Shown: positions 44,701 to 53,333 of the stretch, piece after piece
How the letters are laid out: each line of letters starts with the position of its first letter
Numbering within the stretch: the first letter of the stretch is position 1
Assembly (NCBI RefSeq): GCF_012396125.1
Contig: NZ_JAAXOX010000001.1
Coordinates: 558,001-622,000, forward strand
Source: Cellulomonas denverensis
Lineage (GTDB): Bacteria > Actinomycetota > Actinomycetes > Actinomycetales > Cellulomonadaceae
Length of the DNA stretch: 64,000 bases
Reading direction: 5' to 3'
Position numbers and translations under genes: made by a program
The notes under the pieces: generated by a model
Told to the model about the DNA's origin: nothing
Databases searched by the model: none
The model's input: the letters and a program-made list of their open reading frames with translations, nothing else

Positions 44701-47700
44701 GTGCGGCACCGTCCATCGAGAGACGCTCGGCGTCATTCCTCACGGGCCCTGGGCCTGACCCTCACCGTCGCCCTGGTCGCGCTCCTCGGCCTGGTGTTCC
44801 CGTCCGCCGCCTCCGCCGCCTCGGGTTCGGTCTCGCAGCTCGCCGTGACGACCGAGTACGACGGCGCGTCCGTTCCCAACGCGGTCGATGAGGACCAGCA
44901 CAACGGGATCGTCGCGACCAACGACGCCGTGGCCTACCGGTGGTCGTTCGCCACCACGGGCCTGGAGAACGCCGTGTTCACCCAGACCCTGCCGGCGGGC
45001 TGGACCTGGCAGGAGGACTCGCTCGCGGTGCTCGACGCCCAGACCGCGCTGTACTCGTCGTCCTACACGATCTCCGACGACGGGCGGACCCTGACGGCCA
45101 CGATCTCGACACCCACCGGCGGCGCCGCCGCGATCCAGCTCGGGCCGCTGATGGCGGTGCCCGGTGGATCGGTCGAGCCCGGCTCGAGCTACACACCACG
45201 ACTCGAGGCCACCGATGAGTTCTCCACCCAGCAGGCCACCGGTGCGGCCACCGTCGTCGCGGGCGAGCCGGCACTCCGGCTCGACAAGGTCACGTCCGTG
45301 CAGAACGGGGGCGGCACGATGGACTTCGGTTCCGGTCGCGAGGCCGCGCGGTACGTCGAGTACAAGCTGACGATCGACTCCCCCAGCGCGACCGAGATCG
45401 GGGTGATCGCGACGGAGGTCGCCGTGCCGTTCACGGTGGAGGAGTCCTGGACCGTCGACCCGTCCGGCTTCACCACCGGCATCGAGCTCGTCAGTGCCTC
45501 GGCGGGCGTGACCGCGGCTGTCCAGTCCACAGGCGGCACGACCGCACGGATCACCGTCACCGCCGTCCCGGCCACGTTCCCCGCGACGCCGATCACCCTC
45601 ACCGTCCGGTTGGCGGTCCCGGAGTCCGAGGTGGACCACCTGACCGTCGCCAACACCGCCGCCACCTTGACCAACCAGGCCACCGTGCAGGCGACCGAGC
45701 CGGACAACACCGCGCTGCCGCCGGTGACCGACTCGGCAGCGGGCATCGTCCGGGGCACCCTCGGGGCAGCCGTCGGCGCCATCATCGCCAAGGATCTCTA
45801 CCGCCCGACCGACCCCACGGCGGCGCCGAGCTGGGGTGTCCTGCCCCGGACCGTGTCGGCCGCCTGGACCGCCATCAGCACGGAAGACGTGGCCGACGGG
45901 TCGTACGTCGCGGCTCAGGTGCGGGGCGTGGCCGCCGTGGACGCGACCGGAATCAGCGCCGGGATGACCGATCCCACGCTCTACGACTTCTGGGACCCGG
46001 CGCAGCAGAGCATCGTCGAGGGCGCGCCGCTGTACGTGGGCAACGCGAACGATGTCACCTTGGCGCCGGGGGAGTACGACGTCGCCTACACCAACAACGG
46101 CAACGCGAGTAACCCGTCGGCCGCGACCTGGTATCCCACGATCGACGAAGCCGGCGGTCCCGATCAGGTCTCCGGGATCCGCGTCTCGGTGTCCGGCCTC
46201 TACATGCCGGGCGCGAACCAGACCCGGGGCCAGCTCGCCATCAGCGTGCCGATGCAACTGCACACCGGGCGTGCCGCCACTGTGTCGGACACCGCCGTCT
46301 TCTACCAGTCCGCGACGCGCATCGGGGCGGTCACCCGGAGCCTGCAGGTCGCCGGCGGCGTCCTACACCTGGATGCCGCCCTCGATCCGGGTGACGAGTC
46401 GATCGTCAGCAGCGAGGAGATCGGCTACACCCTGACGCCCGCCCTGGTCGCACCCCAGAACGCCTCGGCGCCGGTGACCGCCACCGGGGTCACCGTGACC
46501 GCGACGCTGCCGCCGTCGCTGGTCTCGGTGGACACCAGCACGGTGGACCCGGCCTGGAGCGTGCAACAGACCGGCGATCTGCAGACCGGCTTCGTGCTGA
46601 CCTTCACCTACGTCGGCGCCGCCACCGCCTCCTCCGACACGGCACTGCCGCCGATCGAATTCACGGCGACCTCGTCGATCCAGGCTCCGGCATCCGGCAG
46701 CATCGTCGTGCCCGCCGTCATCTCGGCGGACGACAACGACCAGCCGGAGGCGGAGCGCACCGCCACCGTCACCACCACGGTCAGCCAGGCCGACGTCACC
46801 ACGATCCAGAAGGTCGTGGACGGCCCGACCCAGATCCCGGTCGGCACCAGTGAGGTCGCGTGGCAGCTGGGCTGGTACAACTACCGCTCGGTCAGCGTGG
46901 GTGCCACCGCCGTGGTCGACGTGCTGCCCTTCGACGGTGACGGTCGCGGCAACGACTTCGGGGGCACGCTGCGCCTGACGGACGTCGAGCTGATCGGCGA
47001 CGCCACCGCGGGCACGACGCTGTCCTACACCACGGCCGACCCGCAGGACGTGCTGGCCGACCCGTGGTCGGACTCGATCACCTGGACGACGCTGCCCGCC
47101 GACCCCTCGGAGGTCACCGGGATCACGGCAGTGCGCGCCGACGTCGACGACCTCCGGGTCACCTACGCCGGCGGGATCCGCCTCACCGCGGCCATCGACG
47201 ACGCCGCCGTGGGTGACGTGTTCGTGAACTCGGACATCGCCTACCTGGAGGACTTCCCCGGCCACGTGCTCGGCCCGGTGACCGCGCAGCCGATCACCGT
47301 GGTCGGCGCCACCATCACCGGACGGCTGTGGTGGGACCGGGACCGGGACGGTGTCCGGGACGGCGACGAGCTCCCGGTCGCGGACATCCCGGTGGAGATC
47401 ACCACCCCCTCCGGCGCCTCGCACCGGACCAGCACGGACGCCGCCGGCGGCTACCGGGTCGACGGGCTCGGCGCCGGGGAACACACCGTGTCCGTCGACG
47501 AGTCGGTGCTCGGCTCGCTGGCCGGGCTCGAGTTCACCGCGCAGGGAGCCGGGGCGGACCGCTCGGTCGACTCGGACGTCGCGACCACCGGCACCACCCC
47601 GGTGACCGTGGGCGTGGGAACGGAGCACCAGGTCGATGCCGGTCTGGTCGACACCCAGTTCACCGTGTCCAAGTCCGTGCGGTCGGCGCCCGGGTCGGAC

Positions 47701-48609
47701 ACCTTCATCGAGGCCGACGCCTCCGATGGCCTGACCGGCCAGTACACCTGGGGTGACACCGCCGACTGGCGGATCGTGGTCCGCAACACCGGTCACACCG
47801 ATCTGGACACCCTGGTCGTGACCGACCCCGGCCTCACGCCCACCGCGGAGTCGGCCGACTCCTGCCGGGCGCTGACCGAGGACGGCGTGACCCTCGACCG
47901 GCTGGCTCCGGACGAGTCGGTGACCCTGGAGTGCTCCTCGCCGGTGACGGTCCCGCACACCAACGTCGCGGTGGTCACCGACACGGCGACCGAGGCCTTC
48001 GCCGAGGACTCGGCAGCCATCACGGTGGCCACACCCGCCGCGGTCGGTCTGCGGAAGCTGGTCGAGAGCGCCCCGGGATCGGGCACCTTCATCGAGGCCG
48101 ACGACTCCGATCGGCTCACCGGTGCCTACACCGCCGGCGACCGGGTGGCATGGCGGCTGGTGGTGACCAACACCGGAAACGCCCCGCTGTCGGAGGTCGT
48201 CGTCTCCGACCCCGGGCTGGCCGGGGCCGCCGGGGCCGAGCCGAGTGCGGACGCCGCGTGCCGCGACCTGGCCACGGGGTACCGCATCGACTCCCTCGCA
48301 CCCGGTGAGTCGGTCACGCTCACCTGCACCGCCGTGGAGCAGGAGTCGAGGGTCAACACCGCGGACGTGACCGCACAGTGGCCGGACGCCCCGGAGGGGG
48401 TCGAGGGCACGGTGACAGCCGAGGACGACGCGGCGATCACGGTCACCCCGGTTCCCGGCACCGGCGGCACGAGCCGGTCGTCGGGGAACGGTGGCGGCCT
48501 GGCCGTGACCGGCGCGGCGACGCTCGGCGTCCTCGCCGCCGCGGCAGCCCTCACCCTCGGTGGCGCCGCACTGCTGCGGACCCGCCGCCGGGCGCAGCAC
48601 CGGTCCTGA
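44701..48609 (+). CDS. Large sortase-anchored surface adhesin with SdrD-B and DUF11-like repeats
   Basis: 1302 residues. A signal peptide (about 1-40) ends in SAASAASG. Several isopeptide/DUF11-type beta-sandwiches occupy about 45-860. An SdrD-B domain with the calcium-loop pattern WWDRDRDGVRDGDELPV lies around 872-980, and two tandem DUF11 repeats (about 986-1110 and 1114-1240) share SAPGS, TFIEAD and WRVVVTNTG-like phrases. The tail has LAVTG at 1267-1271, a hydrophobic span and RTRRRAQHRS. LAXTG is the motif of class E sortases. It probably builds an adhesive wall protein. GTG 44701 has AAGGAG six bases upstream. Confidence 0.85.
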   Translation: MRHRPSRDARRHSSRALGLTLTVALVALLGLVFPSAASAASGSVSQLAVTTEYDGASVPNAVDEDQHNGIVATNDAVAYRWSFATTGLENAVFTQTLPAGWTWQEDSLAVLDAQTALYSSSYTISDDGRTLTATISTPTGGAAAIQLGPLMAVPGGSVEPGSSYTPRLEATDEFSTQQATGAATVVAGEPALRLDKVTSVQNGGGTMDFGSGREAARYVEYKLTIDSPSATEIGVIATEVAVPFTVEESWTVDPSGFTTGIELVSASAGVTAAVQSTGGTTARITVTAVPATFPATPITLTVRLAVPESEVDHLTVANTAATLTNQATVQATEPDNTALPPVTDSAAGIVRGTLGAAVGAIIAKDLYRPTDPTAAPSWGVLPRTVSAAWTAISTEDVADGSYVAAQVRGVAAVDATGISAGMTDPTLYDFWDPAQQSIVEGAPLYVGNANDVTLAPGEYDVAYTNNGNASNPSAATWYPTIDEAGGPDQVSGIRVSVSGLYMPGANQTRGQLAISVPMQLHTGRAATVSDTAVFYQSATRIGAVTRSLQVAGGVLHLDAALDPGDESIVSSEEIGYTLTPALVAPQNASAPVTATGVTVTATLPPSLVSVDTSTVDPAWSVQQTGDLQTGFVLTFTYVGAATASSDTALPPIEFTATSSIQAPASGSIVVPAVISADDNDQPEAERTATVTTTVSQADVTTIQKVVDGPTQIPVGTSEVAWQLGWYNYRSVSVGATAVVDVLPFDGDGRGNDFGGTLRLTDVELIGDATAGTTLSYTTADPQDVLADPWSDSITWTTLPADPSEVTGITAVRADVDDLRVTYAGGIRLTAAIDDAAVGDVFVNSDIAYLEDFPGHVLGPVTAQPITVVGATITGRLWWDRDRDGVRDGDELPVADIPVEITTPSGASHRTSTDAAGGYRVDGLGAGEHTVSVDESVLGSLAGLEFTAQGAGADRSVDSDVATTGTTPVTVGVGTEHQVDAGLVDTQFTVSKSVRSAPGSDTFIEADASDGLTGQYTWGDTADWRIVVRNTGHTDLDTLVVTDPGLTPTAESADSCRALTEDGVTLDRLAPDESVTLECSSPVTVPHTNVAVVTDTATEAFAEDSAAITVATPAAVGLRKLVESAPGSGTFIEADDSDRLTGAYTAGDRVAWRLVVTNTGNAPLSEVVVSDPGLAGAAGAEPSADAACRDLATGYRIDSLAPGESVTLTCTAVEQESRVNTADVTAQWPDAPEGVEGTVTAEDDAAITVTPVPGTGGTSRSSGNGGGLAVTGAATLGVLAAAAALTLGGAALLRTRRRAQHRS

Positions 48610-48629
48610 TCGCAGGGCCGCCCGGCAAC

Positions 48630-48675
48630 GGAGGGGACCTGCCGTCCACCGATCGGTGGACGGCAGATCCCCTCC
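48630..48675. terminator. Long palindromic terminator after the adhesin gene
   Basis: 46-base palindrome with arms of 23 bases, one mismatch and no true loop, beginning 20 bases after the stop. It would form a strong hairpin in RNA and possibly a cruciform in DNA, separating the adhesin from the ABC operon. Confidence 0.75.
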
Positions 48676-48719
48676 TCCGGTCGTCCCGGCGATGGGCCCC
48701 ACCACGCCAGGCTGGTGAC

Positions 48720-49598
48720 ATGACCACAGACGACCTGGCGGTCCGCGTCCGCGGACTGCGCAAGCACTACGGCGACAAGCACGCCGTCGACGGCCTGGAC
48801 CTGGAGGTGGCCCGGGGCGAGATCGTGGCGGTGCTCGGCCCGAACGGCGCCGGCAAGACCACCACGGTCGAGATCCTGGAGGGCTACCGGAACCGGGACG
48901 CCGGTGAGGTGAGCGTGCTCGGCCAGGACCCGCAGACCGCCGGCCGGGACTGGCGGGCCCGGATCGGGGTGGTGCTGCAGACCAGCAACGACCTGGACGA
49001 GGCCACCGTCACCGAGCTGGTGCACCACTTCGCCGGGTTCTACCCCGACCCCCGCGACCCCGAGCAGGTGATCGACGCGGTCGGCCTGCGGGAGAAGGCC
49101 CGCGCCCGCGCCCGGGCCCTGTCCGGTGGCCAGCGACGGCGACTGGACGTGGCGCTCGGCATCGTCGGCCGCCCGGAGTTGCTGTTCCTGGACGAGCCGA
49201 CCACCGGCTTCGACCCGGAGGCCCGCCGGGCGTTCTGGGAGCTGATCGCCGGGCTGCGCCACGACGGCACCGGGATCCTGCTGACCACCCACTACCTGGA
49301 CGAGGCCGAACAGCTCGCCGACCGGGTGGTGGTGGTCAACTCCGGCCGGGTGGTGGCCACCGGCGCCCCGGCGGACCTGGGCGGCCGGGGAGCCCGGGAC
49401 GCCGTGGTGCGCTGGACCGAGGACGGCGAGCACCGCGAGGTCCGGACCGACACCCCCACCGCGGTGGTCTCCGAGCTGGCGCTCCGGCTGGGCGAGGTGC
49501 CCGGGCTGCAGGTGCTCCGGCCGACCCTGGAGGACGTCTACCTCTCCCTGATCAGTGACGACGCCACGGTCACCCGGGCGAAGGAGGCCGTGCGATGA
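48720..49598 (+). CDS. ABC transporter ATP-binding protein (ABC-2 export type)
   Basis: 292 residues. Walker A GPNGAGKTT (about 38-46), signature ALSGGQRRRLDVALG, Walker B LLFLDEPTTGFDPEARR and switch histidine TTHYLDEAEQLAD are all present. The pattern matches the DrrA-type drug or lipid exporters of actinobacteria. The ATG is chosen from the family start. Its stop overlaps the permease ATG by four bases. A two-component pair follows after the permease, so the exporter may respond to the signal sensed there. Confidence 0.93.
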   Translation: MTTDDLAVRVRGLRKHYGDKHAVDGLDLEVARGEIVAVLGPNGAGKTTTVEILEGYRNRDAGEVSVLGQDPQTAGRDWRARIGVVLQTSNDLDEATVTELVHHFAGFYPDPRDPEQVIDAVGLREKARARARALSGGQRRRLDVALGIVGRPELLFLDEPTTGFDPEARRAFWELIAGLRHDGTGILLTTHYLDEAEQLADRVVVVNSGRVVATGAPADLGGRGARDAVVRWTEDGEHREVRTDTPTAVVSELALRLGEVPGLQVLRPTLEDVYLSLISDDATVTRAKEAVR

Positions 49599-50422
49599 GC
49601 ACCCTGGACACCCACCCGCTGCCCGGCACGATCCGCCTGGGCTGGGCCCGCACCCGCTACGAGGTGCGCGGCTTCTTCCGTGAGCGCGACGCGGTGATCT
49701 TCATCTTCGCCTACCCAGTGATCATGCTGGCGATCTTCGCCACCGTCTTCGGCCAGGACGGCGCCACGGTCGGCGACGACATCCCGTTCGCGCAGTACTT
49801 CCTGCCCGGGATGATCGCCACCGGCATCCTGCTGTCCTCCTTCCAGTCCCTGGCGCTGGACATCACCGCCGAGCGGGACCGGGGCGGGTTGAAGCGGCTG
49901 CGCGGCACCCCGTTGCCGGCGACCTCGTTCTTCCTGGGCAAGATCGGGCAGGTGCTGGTCACCGCGCTGATCCAGTTGGTGCTCCTGCTGCTGGTGGCGC
50001 GCTTCCTGTTCGACGTGCCGATGCCGGACAGCCCCGAGCGCTGGGGGACGCTGGCCTGGGTGTTCGCGCTGGGCACCGCCACCGGGGCGATCTGCGGGGT
50101 GGGCTTCTCCTCGCTGCCGCGGTCGGCCAAGTCCGCGAGCGCCGTGGTCACCCCGGTGGTGCTGGTGCTGCAGTTCATCTCCGGGGTGTTCTTCACCTTC
50201 TACCAGCTGCCGAGCTGGATGCAGGAGGTGGCGGCGGTCTTCCCGCTGAAGTGGATGGCGCAGGGCATGCGGTCGGTGTTCCTGCCGGACTCCGCGGCGG
50301 CGATCGAGCCCGCCGGCGGCTGGGAGCACGGCCGGACCGCGCTGGTGCTCGGGGTGTGGCTGGTGCTCGGGCTGGTGCTCGCCGTGCGGACGTTCCGCTG
50401 GCAGCGCCGGGACGATCGCTGA
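49595..50422 (+). CDS. ABC-2 type permease
   Basis: 275 residues with six hydrophobic segments, first at about 37-55. DrrB-like motifs are RTRYEVRGFFRERDAVIFIFAYPVIMLAIF, the ALDITAERDRGGLKRLRGTPLP loop that follows the third segment, and FISGVFFTFYQLPSWMQEVAAVFPLKWMAQGMR near the end. It exports a hydrophobic compound or lipid together with the preceding ATPase. Substrate unknown. It ends 19 bases before the sensor-kinase gene. Confidence 0.92.
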   Translation: MSTLDTHPLPGTIRLGWARTRYEVRGFFRERDAVIFIFAYPVIMLAIFATVFGQDGATVGDDIPFAQYFLPGMIATGILLSSFQSLALDITAERDRGGLKRLRGTPLPATSFFLGKIGQVLVTALIQLVLLLLVARFLFDVPMPDSPERWGTLAWVFALGTATGAICGVGFSSLPRSAKSASAVVTPVVLVLQFISGVFFTFYQLPSWMQEVAAVFPLKWMAQGMRSVFLPDSAAAIEPAGGWEHGRTALVLGVWLVLGLVLAVRTFRWQRRDDR

Positions 50423-50441
50423 GTCCGCCACACTGAGCACG

Positions 50442-51647
50442 ATGATCGCCGACCAGCCCCGGGTGCCGGAGGACAGCGTGCTGTTGCCCCGGGGCTGGGA
50501 CGCGGCGTTCTACGTGCTCACCGGCCTGGCGGCGGTCTCGATGCTGGTCGCCGAGGACACCGCGCCCCGGGCGGTGGCGCTGTCCCTGGCCGCGGTGGCG
50601 CTGCTGATGCTGGCCTACCCCTTCACCGGCCGTCGCGGGCTGCTGACCGGCGACCGCCGCCGGGTCCGGGTGTACCTGGTGCTGCTGGTCGCGGTGGTCG
50701 CCTTCACCTCCGGCACCAGCTCGCTGGGCACCCTGCTGCTGTTCGTCGGCTACTCGCAGATCTGGTTGCTGAGCGCATCGCTGCGGGCCGGGATCGGCTG
50801 GTCGGCGGCGTTGACCGTGGCGGTGGGCGTGACCCTGTCGATCGGTCAGGAGCTGCGGTCCACCGACCTGCCGGTGCTGATCGGGCAGCTCGGGGTGGGC
50901 CTGCTGTTCTCCCTGGTGATGGGCCTGTGGCTGACCCGGATCGCCCGGTCCCGGGAGCAGCGCGCGGACCTGCTGCGCCGGTTGCGGGCCGCCGAGCAGG
51001 AGCTGGCAGCCGGACACCACGCGGCGGGGGTGCTGGCCGAGCGCGCCCGGGTGGCGCAGGAGATCCACGACACCCTGGCCCAGGGCTTCACCAGTGTGGT
51101 GATGCTGGCCCAGACCGCCCAGGCGCAGGTGGAGCACGGCCGGCTCGCCCCGGCCACCGAGCGGCTGGACCAGATCGAGGCGGTCGCCCGGGAGAACCTC
51201 GCCGAGGCGCGGGCGCTGGTCACCGCCTTCGGGCCGTCCGGACTGCTGGCCGAGGACCTGCCCACCGCGCTGGGCCGGGTGGCCGAGCGACTGGAACAGG
51301 AGACCGGCCTGGCCGTCCGGCTCCGGGTCGACGGCACCCCGCCGGCCGACCGCGAACTCCAGGTCGTGCTGCTCCGCACCGCCCAGGAGGCACTGAACAA
51401 CGTCCGGCGGCACGCCGCTGCCAGCTCGGTGCGGCTGCGGCTGTCCACCGGGGCGGGCCGGGTGCTGCTGGAGGTGACCGACGACGGCCGGGGGTTGGCC
51501 GCCGGCAGCACGGACGGCGTCGGGCTGCGCGGGATGCGCCGCCGGGTCGCCGCCGCCGGTGGCTCGCTGCGGGTGCAGGACGCCGGACCGGGGGTGCGGG
51601 TGCTCGCCGAGCTCCCGCTGCCGCACAGCGAAGGGACACCAGAATGA
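50442..51647 (+). CDS. Sensor histidine kinase (NarL/DesK-type)
   Basis: 401 residues. The N-terminal part has about five membrane segments (about 18-165), with no large external domain, as in the DesK or LiaS family. The HisKA_3 motif RARVAQEIHDTLAQGFTSVVMLAQTAQAQ holds the phosphorylated histidine. The ATPase domain is complete: N box QEALNNVRRHAAA, D box DDGRGLAAG and G box GVGLRGMRRRVAAAGGSLR. It phosphorylates the next gene's product, whose ATG overlaps its stop by four bases. Upstream ABC genes suggest that it controls that exporter. Confidence 0.93.
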   Translation: MIADQPRVPEDSVLLPRGWDAAFYVLTGLAAVSMLVAEDTAPRAVALSLAAVALLMLAYPFTGRRGLLTGDRRRVRVYLVLLVAVVAFTSGTSSLGTLLLFVGYSQIWLLSASLRAGIGWSAALTVAVGVTLSIGQELRSTDLPVLIGQLGVGLLFSLVMGLWLTRIARSREQRADLLRRLRAAEQELAAGHHAAGVLAERARVAQEIHDTLAQGFTSVVMLAQTAQAQVEHGRLAPATERLDQIEAVARENLAEARALVTAFGPSGLLAEDLPTALGRVAERLEQETGLAVRLRVDGTPPADRELQVVLLRTAQEALNNVRRHAAASSVRLRLSTGAGRVLLEVTDDGRGLAAGSTDGVGLRGMRRRVAAAGGSLRVQDAGPGVRVLAELPLPHSEGTPE

Positions 51648-52285
51648 CCGCCGAGGACCGGATCCGGGTGCTGCTGGCCGACGACCACCCGGTGGTGCGT
51701 TCCGGGCTGGCCGGGATGCTCGCCGTGGAGGGCGACATCGAGGTGGTCGGGGAGGTGCCGGACGGCGCGGCCGCGGTGGCCGCCGCGATCGAGCTCCGCC
51801 CGGACCTGGTGCTGATGGACCTGCGGATGCCGGTGCTGGACGGTGCCGCCGCCACCGCCCGGATCGTGGCCGAGGCGCCCGGGGTCCGGGTGCTGGTGCT
51901 GACCACCTACGAGACCGATGCCGACATCCTGCGCGCGGTGGAGGCCGGGGCGACCGGGTACCTGCTCAAGGACACTCCCCGGGACCAGCTGGTCGCCGGG
52001 GTGCGCGGCGCGGCCCGGGGCGAGACGGCCCTGTCGCCGTCGGTGGCCTCCCGGCTGGTGCAGCAGATGCGCGGCGGCGACGCCGAGCGCCCCACCCCGC
52101 GCGAGCTGGAGGTGTTGGCCGCGGTGTCGCGGGGCCTGTCGAACGCCGCGATCGGTGCCGAGCTGTTCATCTCCGAGGCGACCGTGAAGACCCACCTGCT
52201 GCGGGTGTTCGCCAAGCTCGGGGTCGACGACCGGACCCGGGCGGTGACGGTGGCCCTGGAGCGCGGGCTGCTCCCCCGGCCATGA
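51644..52285 (+). CDS. Response regulator, NarL/LuxR type
   Basis: 213 residues. The receiver domain has the acidic pocket in RVLLADDHPVVRSGLAGML, the phosphoacceptor Asp in PDLVLMDLRMPVLDG and the signature TTYETDADIL and KDTPRDQLV. The LuxR helix-turn-helix is PRELEVLAAVSRGLSNAAIGAELFISEATVKTHLLRVFAKLG. It is a DNA-binding activator or repressor, probably of the preceding exporter and of its own operon. Its start overlaps the first kinase and its stop overlaps the second kinase-like gene. Confidence 0.95.
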   Translation: MTAEDRIRVLLADDHPVVRSGLAGMLAVEGDIEVVGEVPDGAAAVAAAIELRPDLVLMDLRMPVLDGAAATARIVAEAPGVRVLVLTTYETDADILRAVEAGATGYLLKDTPRDQLVAGVRGAARGETALSPSVASRLVQQMRGGDAERPTPRELEVLAAVSRGLSNAAIGAELFISEATVKTHLLRVFAKLGVDDRTRAVTVALERGLLPRP

Positions 52286-53304
52286 CCGGCTCCGGCGAGC
52301 GGCGCTCGTTCTGGCGGCGCACCCTGCCCGGCTGGGACGCCGCGTTCGCGGTGCTGTTCGTGCTGAGCGGACTCTCGATGCTGACCGGCGAGCACCCCAC
52401 CGGCGACCGGGTGCTGGTCGCCGCCCTGCTCGCCGTGCTGCTGGTCGCCTACCTGGCGTTGGCCCGGCCCGGCGCCCTGCGCGGCGACCACCGGCTGACC
52501 ACCGGTTACCTGGCGGTGATGCTGGTGGTGGTGTCGGTCTGCACCGCGGTCAACTCGCTGGGGTCGATCCTGCTGTTCGTCGGCTTCGCGCAGATCTGGT
52601 ACTTCGCCACCGGCCTGCGCAACGGCACGGTGCTGTCGGTGCTGCTCACCGCCGGGGTGGCGGTGGCGAATGTCTGGCGGGTCCGGCCGCAGGGCATCGA
52701 GATCGCCCAGCTGGCCGGCCAGTACGCGGTCGGACTCGGCTTCGCCCTGGCGCTGGGCTTCTGGGTGACCCGGGTGGCCGAGCAGAACGAGGTGCTGGCC
52801 GACCTGATCGACGAGGTCGAACGCACCCGGTCCGCCTCCGCAGCCGCCCAGCACCGGGCCGGGGTGCTGGCCGAGCGGGAGCGGGTGGCCGAGCGGGTGC
52901 ACGACACCCTGGCCCAGGGCTTCACCTCGATCGTGCTGCTGGCCCAGGCGGCGCGGGCGCAGGTGGCCGCCGGGGACGCACCGGCGGCCCGGGACACCGC
53001 CGGAGAGCTGGAACGGGTCGCCCGGGCCCACCTGGCGGAGTCCCGGGCGCTGGTCGCCGCCTTCGGCAGCCCCGCCCTGGAGGAGGCCGAGCTGACCGAG
53101 GTGCTGGACCGGCTGCTGACCCGGTTCCACGCCGAGACCGGCATCCGGATCACGGTGGAGGTGCCCCCGGTGCCGGTCAGCCGGGACACCGAGGTCGTCC
53201 TGCTGCGCGGGGTGCAGGAGGTGCTGGTCACCGCCCGGGACGACGGCCCCGCGCACCTGGTGCTGGGCGCGGACGGCACGGTCCGGCGCGCCGCGGATTC
53301 GTGA
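52282..53304 (+). CDS. Sensor kinase paralogue with truncated ATPase domain
   Basis: 340 residues and clearly a duplicate of the kinase two genes upstream: same membrane region, and WRRTLPGWDAAFAVLFVLSGLSML and SLGSILLFVGFAQIW echo the upstream copy. The phosphoacceptor region ERERVAERVHDTLAQGFTSIVLLAQAARAQ is intact. The ATPase region stops soon after the N-box position: QEALNNVRRHA in the upstream kinase corresponds here to QEVLVTARDDG, and the D and G boxes are absent. It should not bind ATP normally, so it may act as an acceptor, antagonist or scaffold for the other kinase. A late frameshift is possible but nothing is seen downstream. Confidence 0.8.
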   Translation: MTGSGERRSFWRRTLPGWDAAFAVLFVLSGLSMLTGEHPTGDRVLVAALLAVLLVAYLALARPGALRGDHRLTTGYLAVMLVVVSVCTAVNSLGSILLFVGFAQIWYFATGLRNGTVLSVLLTAGVAVANVWRVRPQGIEIAQLAGQYAVGLGFALALGFWVTRVAEQNEVLADLIDEVERTRSASAAAQHRAGVLAERERVAERVHDTLAQGFTSIVLLAQAARAQVAAGDAPAARDTAGELERVARAHLAESRALVAAFGSPALEEAELTEVLDRLLTRFHAETGIRITVEVPPVPVSRDTEVVLLRGVQEVLVTARDDGPAHLVLGADGTVRRAADS

Positions 53305-53333
53305 CCGGCGCCGCGATCGGGCATCATCCTTCG

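Noticed and set aside
52282..53304. Frameshifted kinase gene
   Set aside because: No continuation of an ATPase domain was found in other frames before the adenosine deaminase gene starts, so a clean truncation is more likely than a frameshift.
44206..53330. Genomic island of foreign origin
   Set aside because: The adhesin, exporter and kinase genes look accessory, but no integrase, transposase, tRNA fragment or direct repeat border is seen and GC content is similar to the rest.
53301..53333. GTG start of adenosine deaminase overlapping the kinase
   Set aside because: Possible, but it adds 11 unconserved residues. The ATG at 53334 begins directly before the conserved zinc motif.
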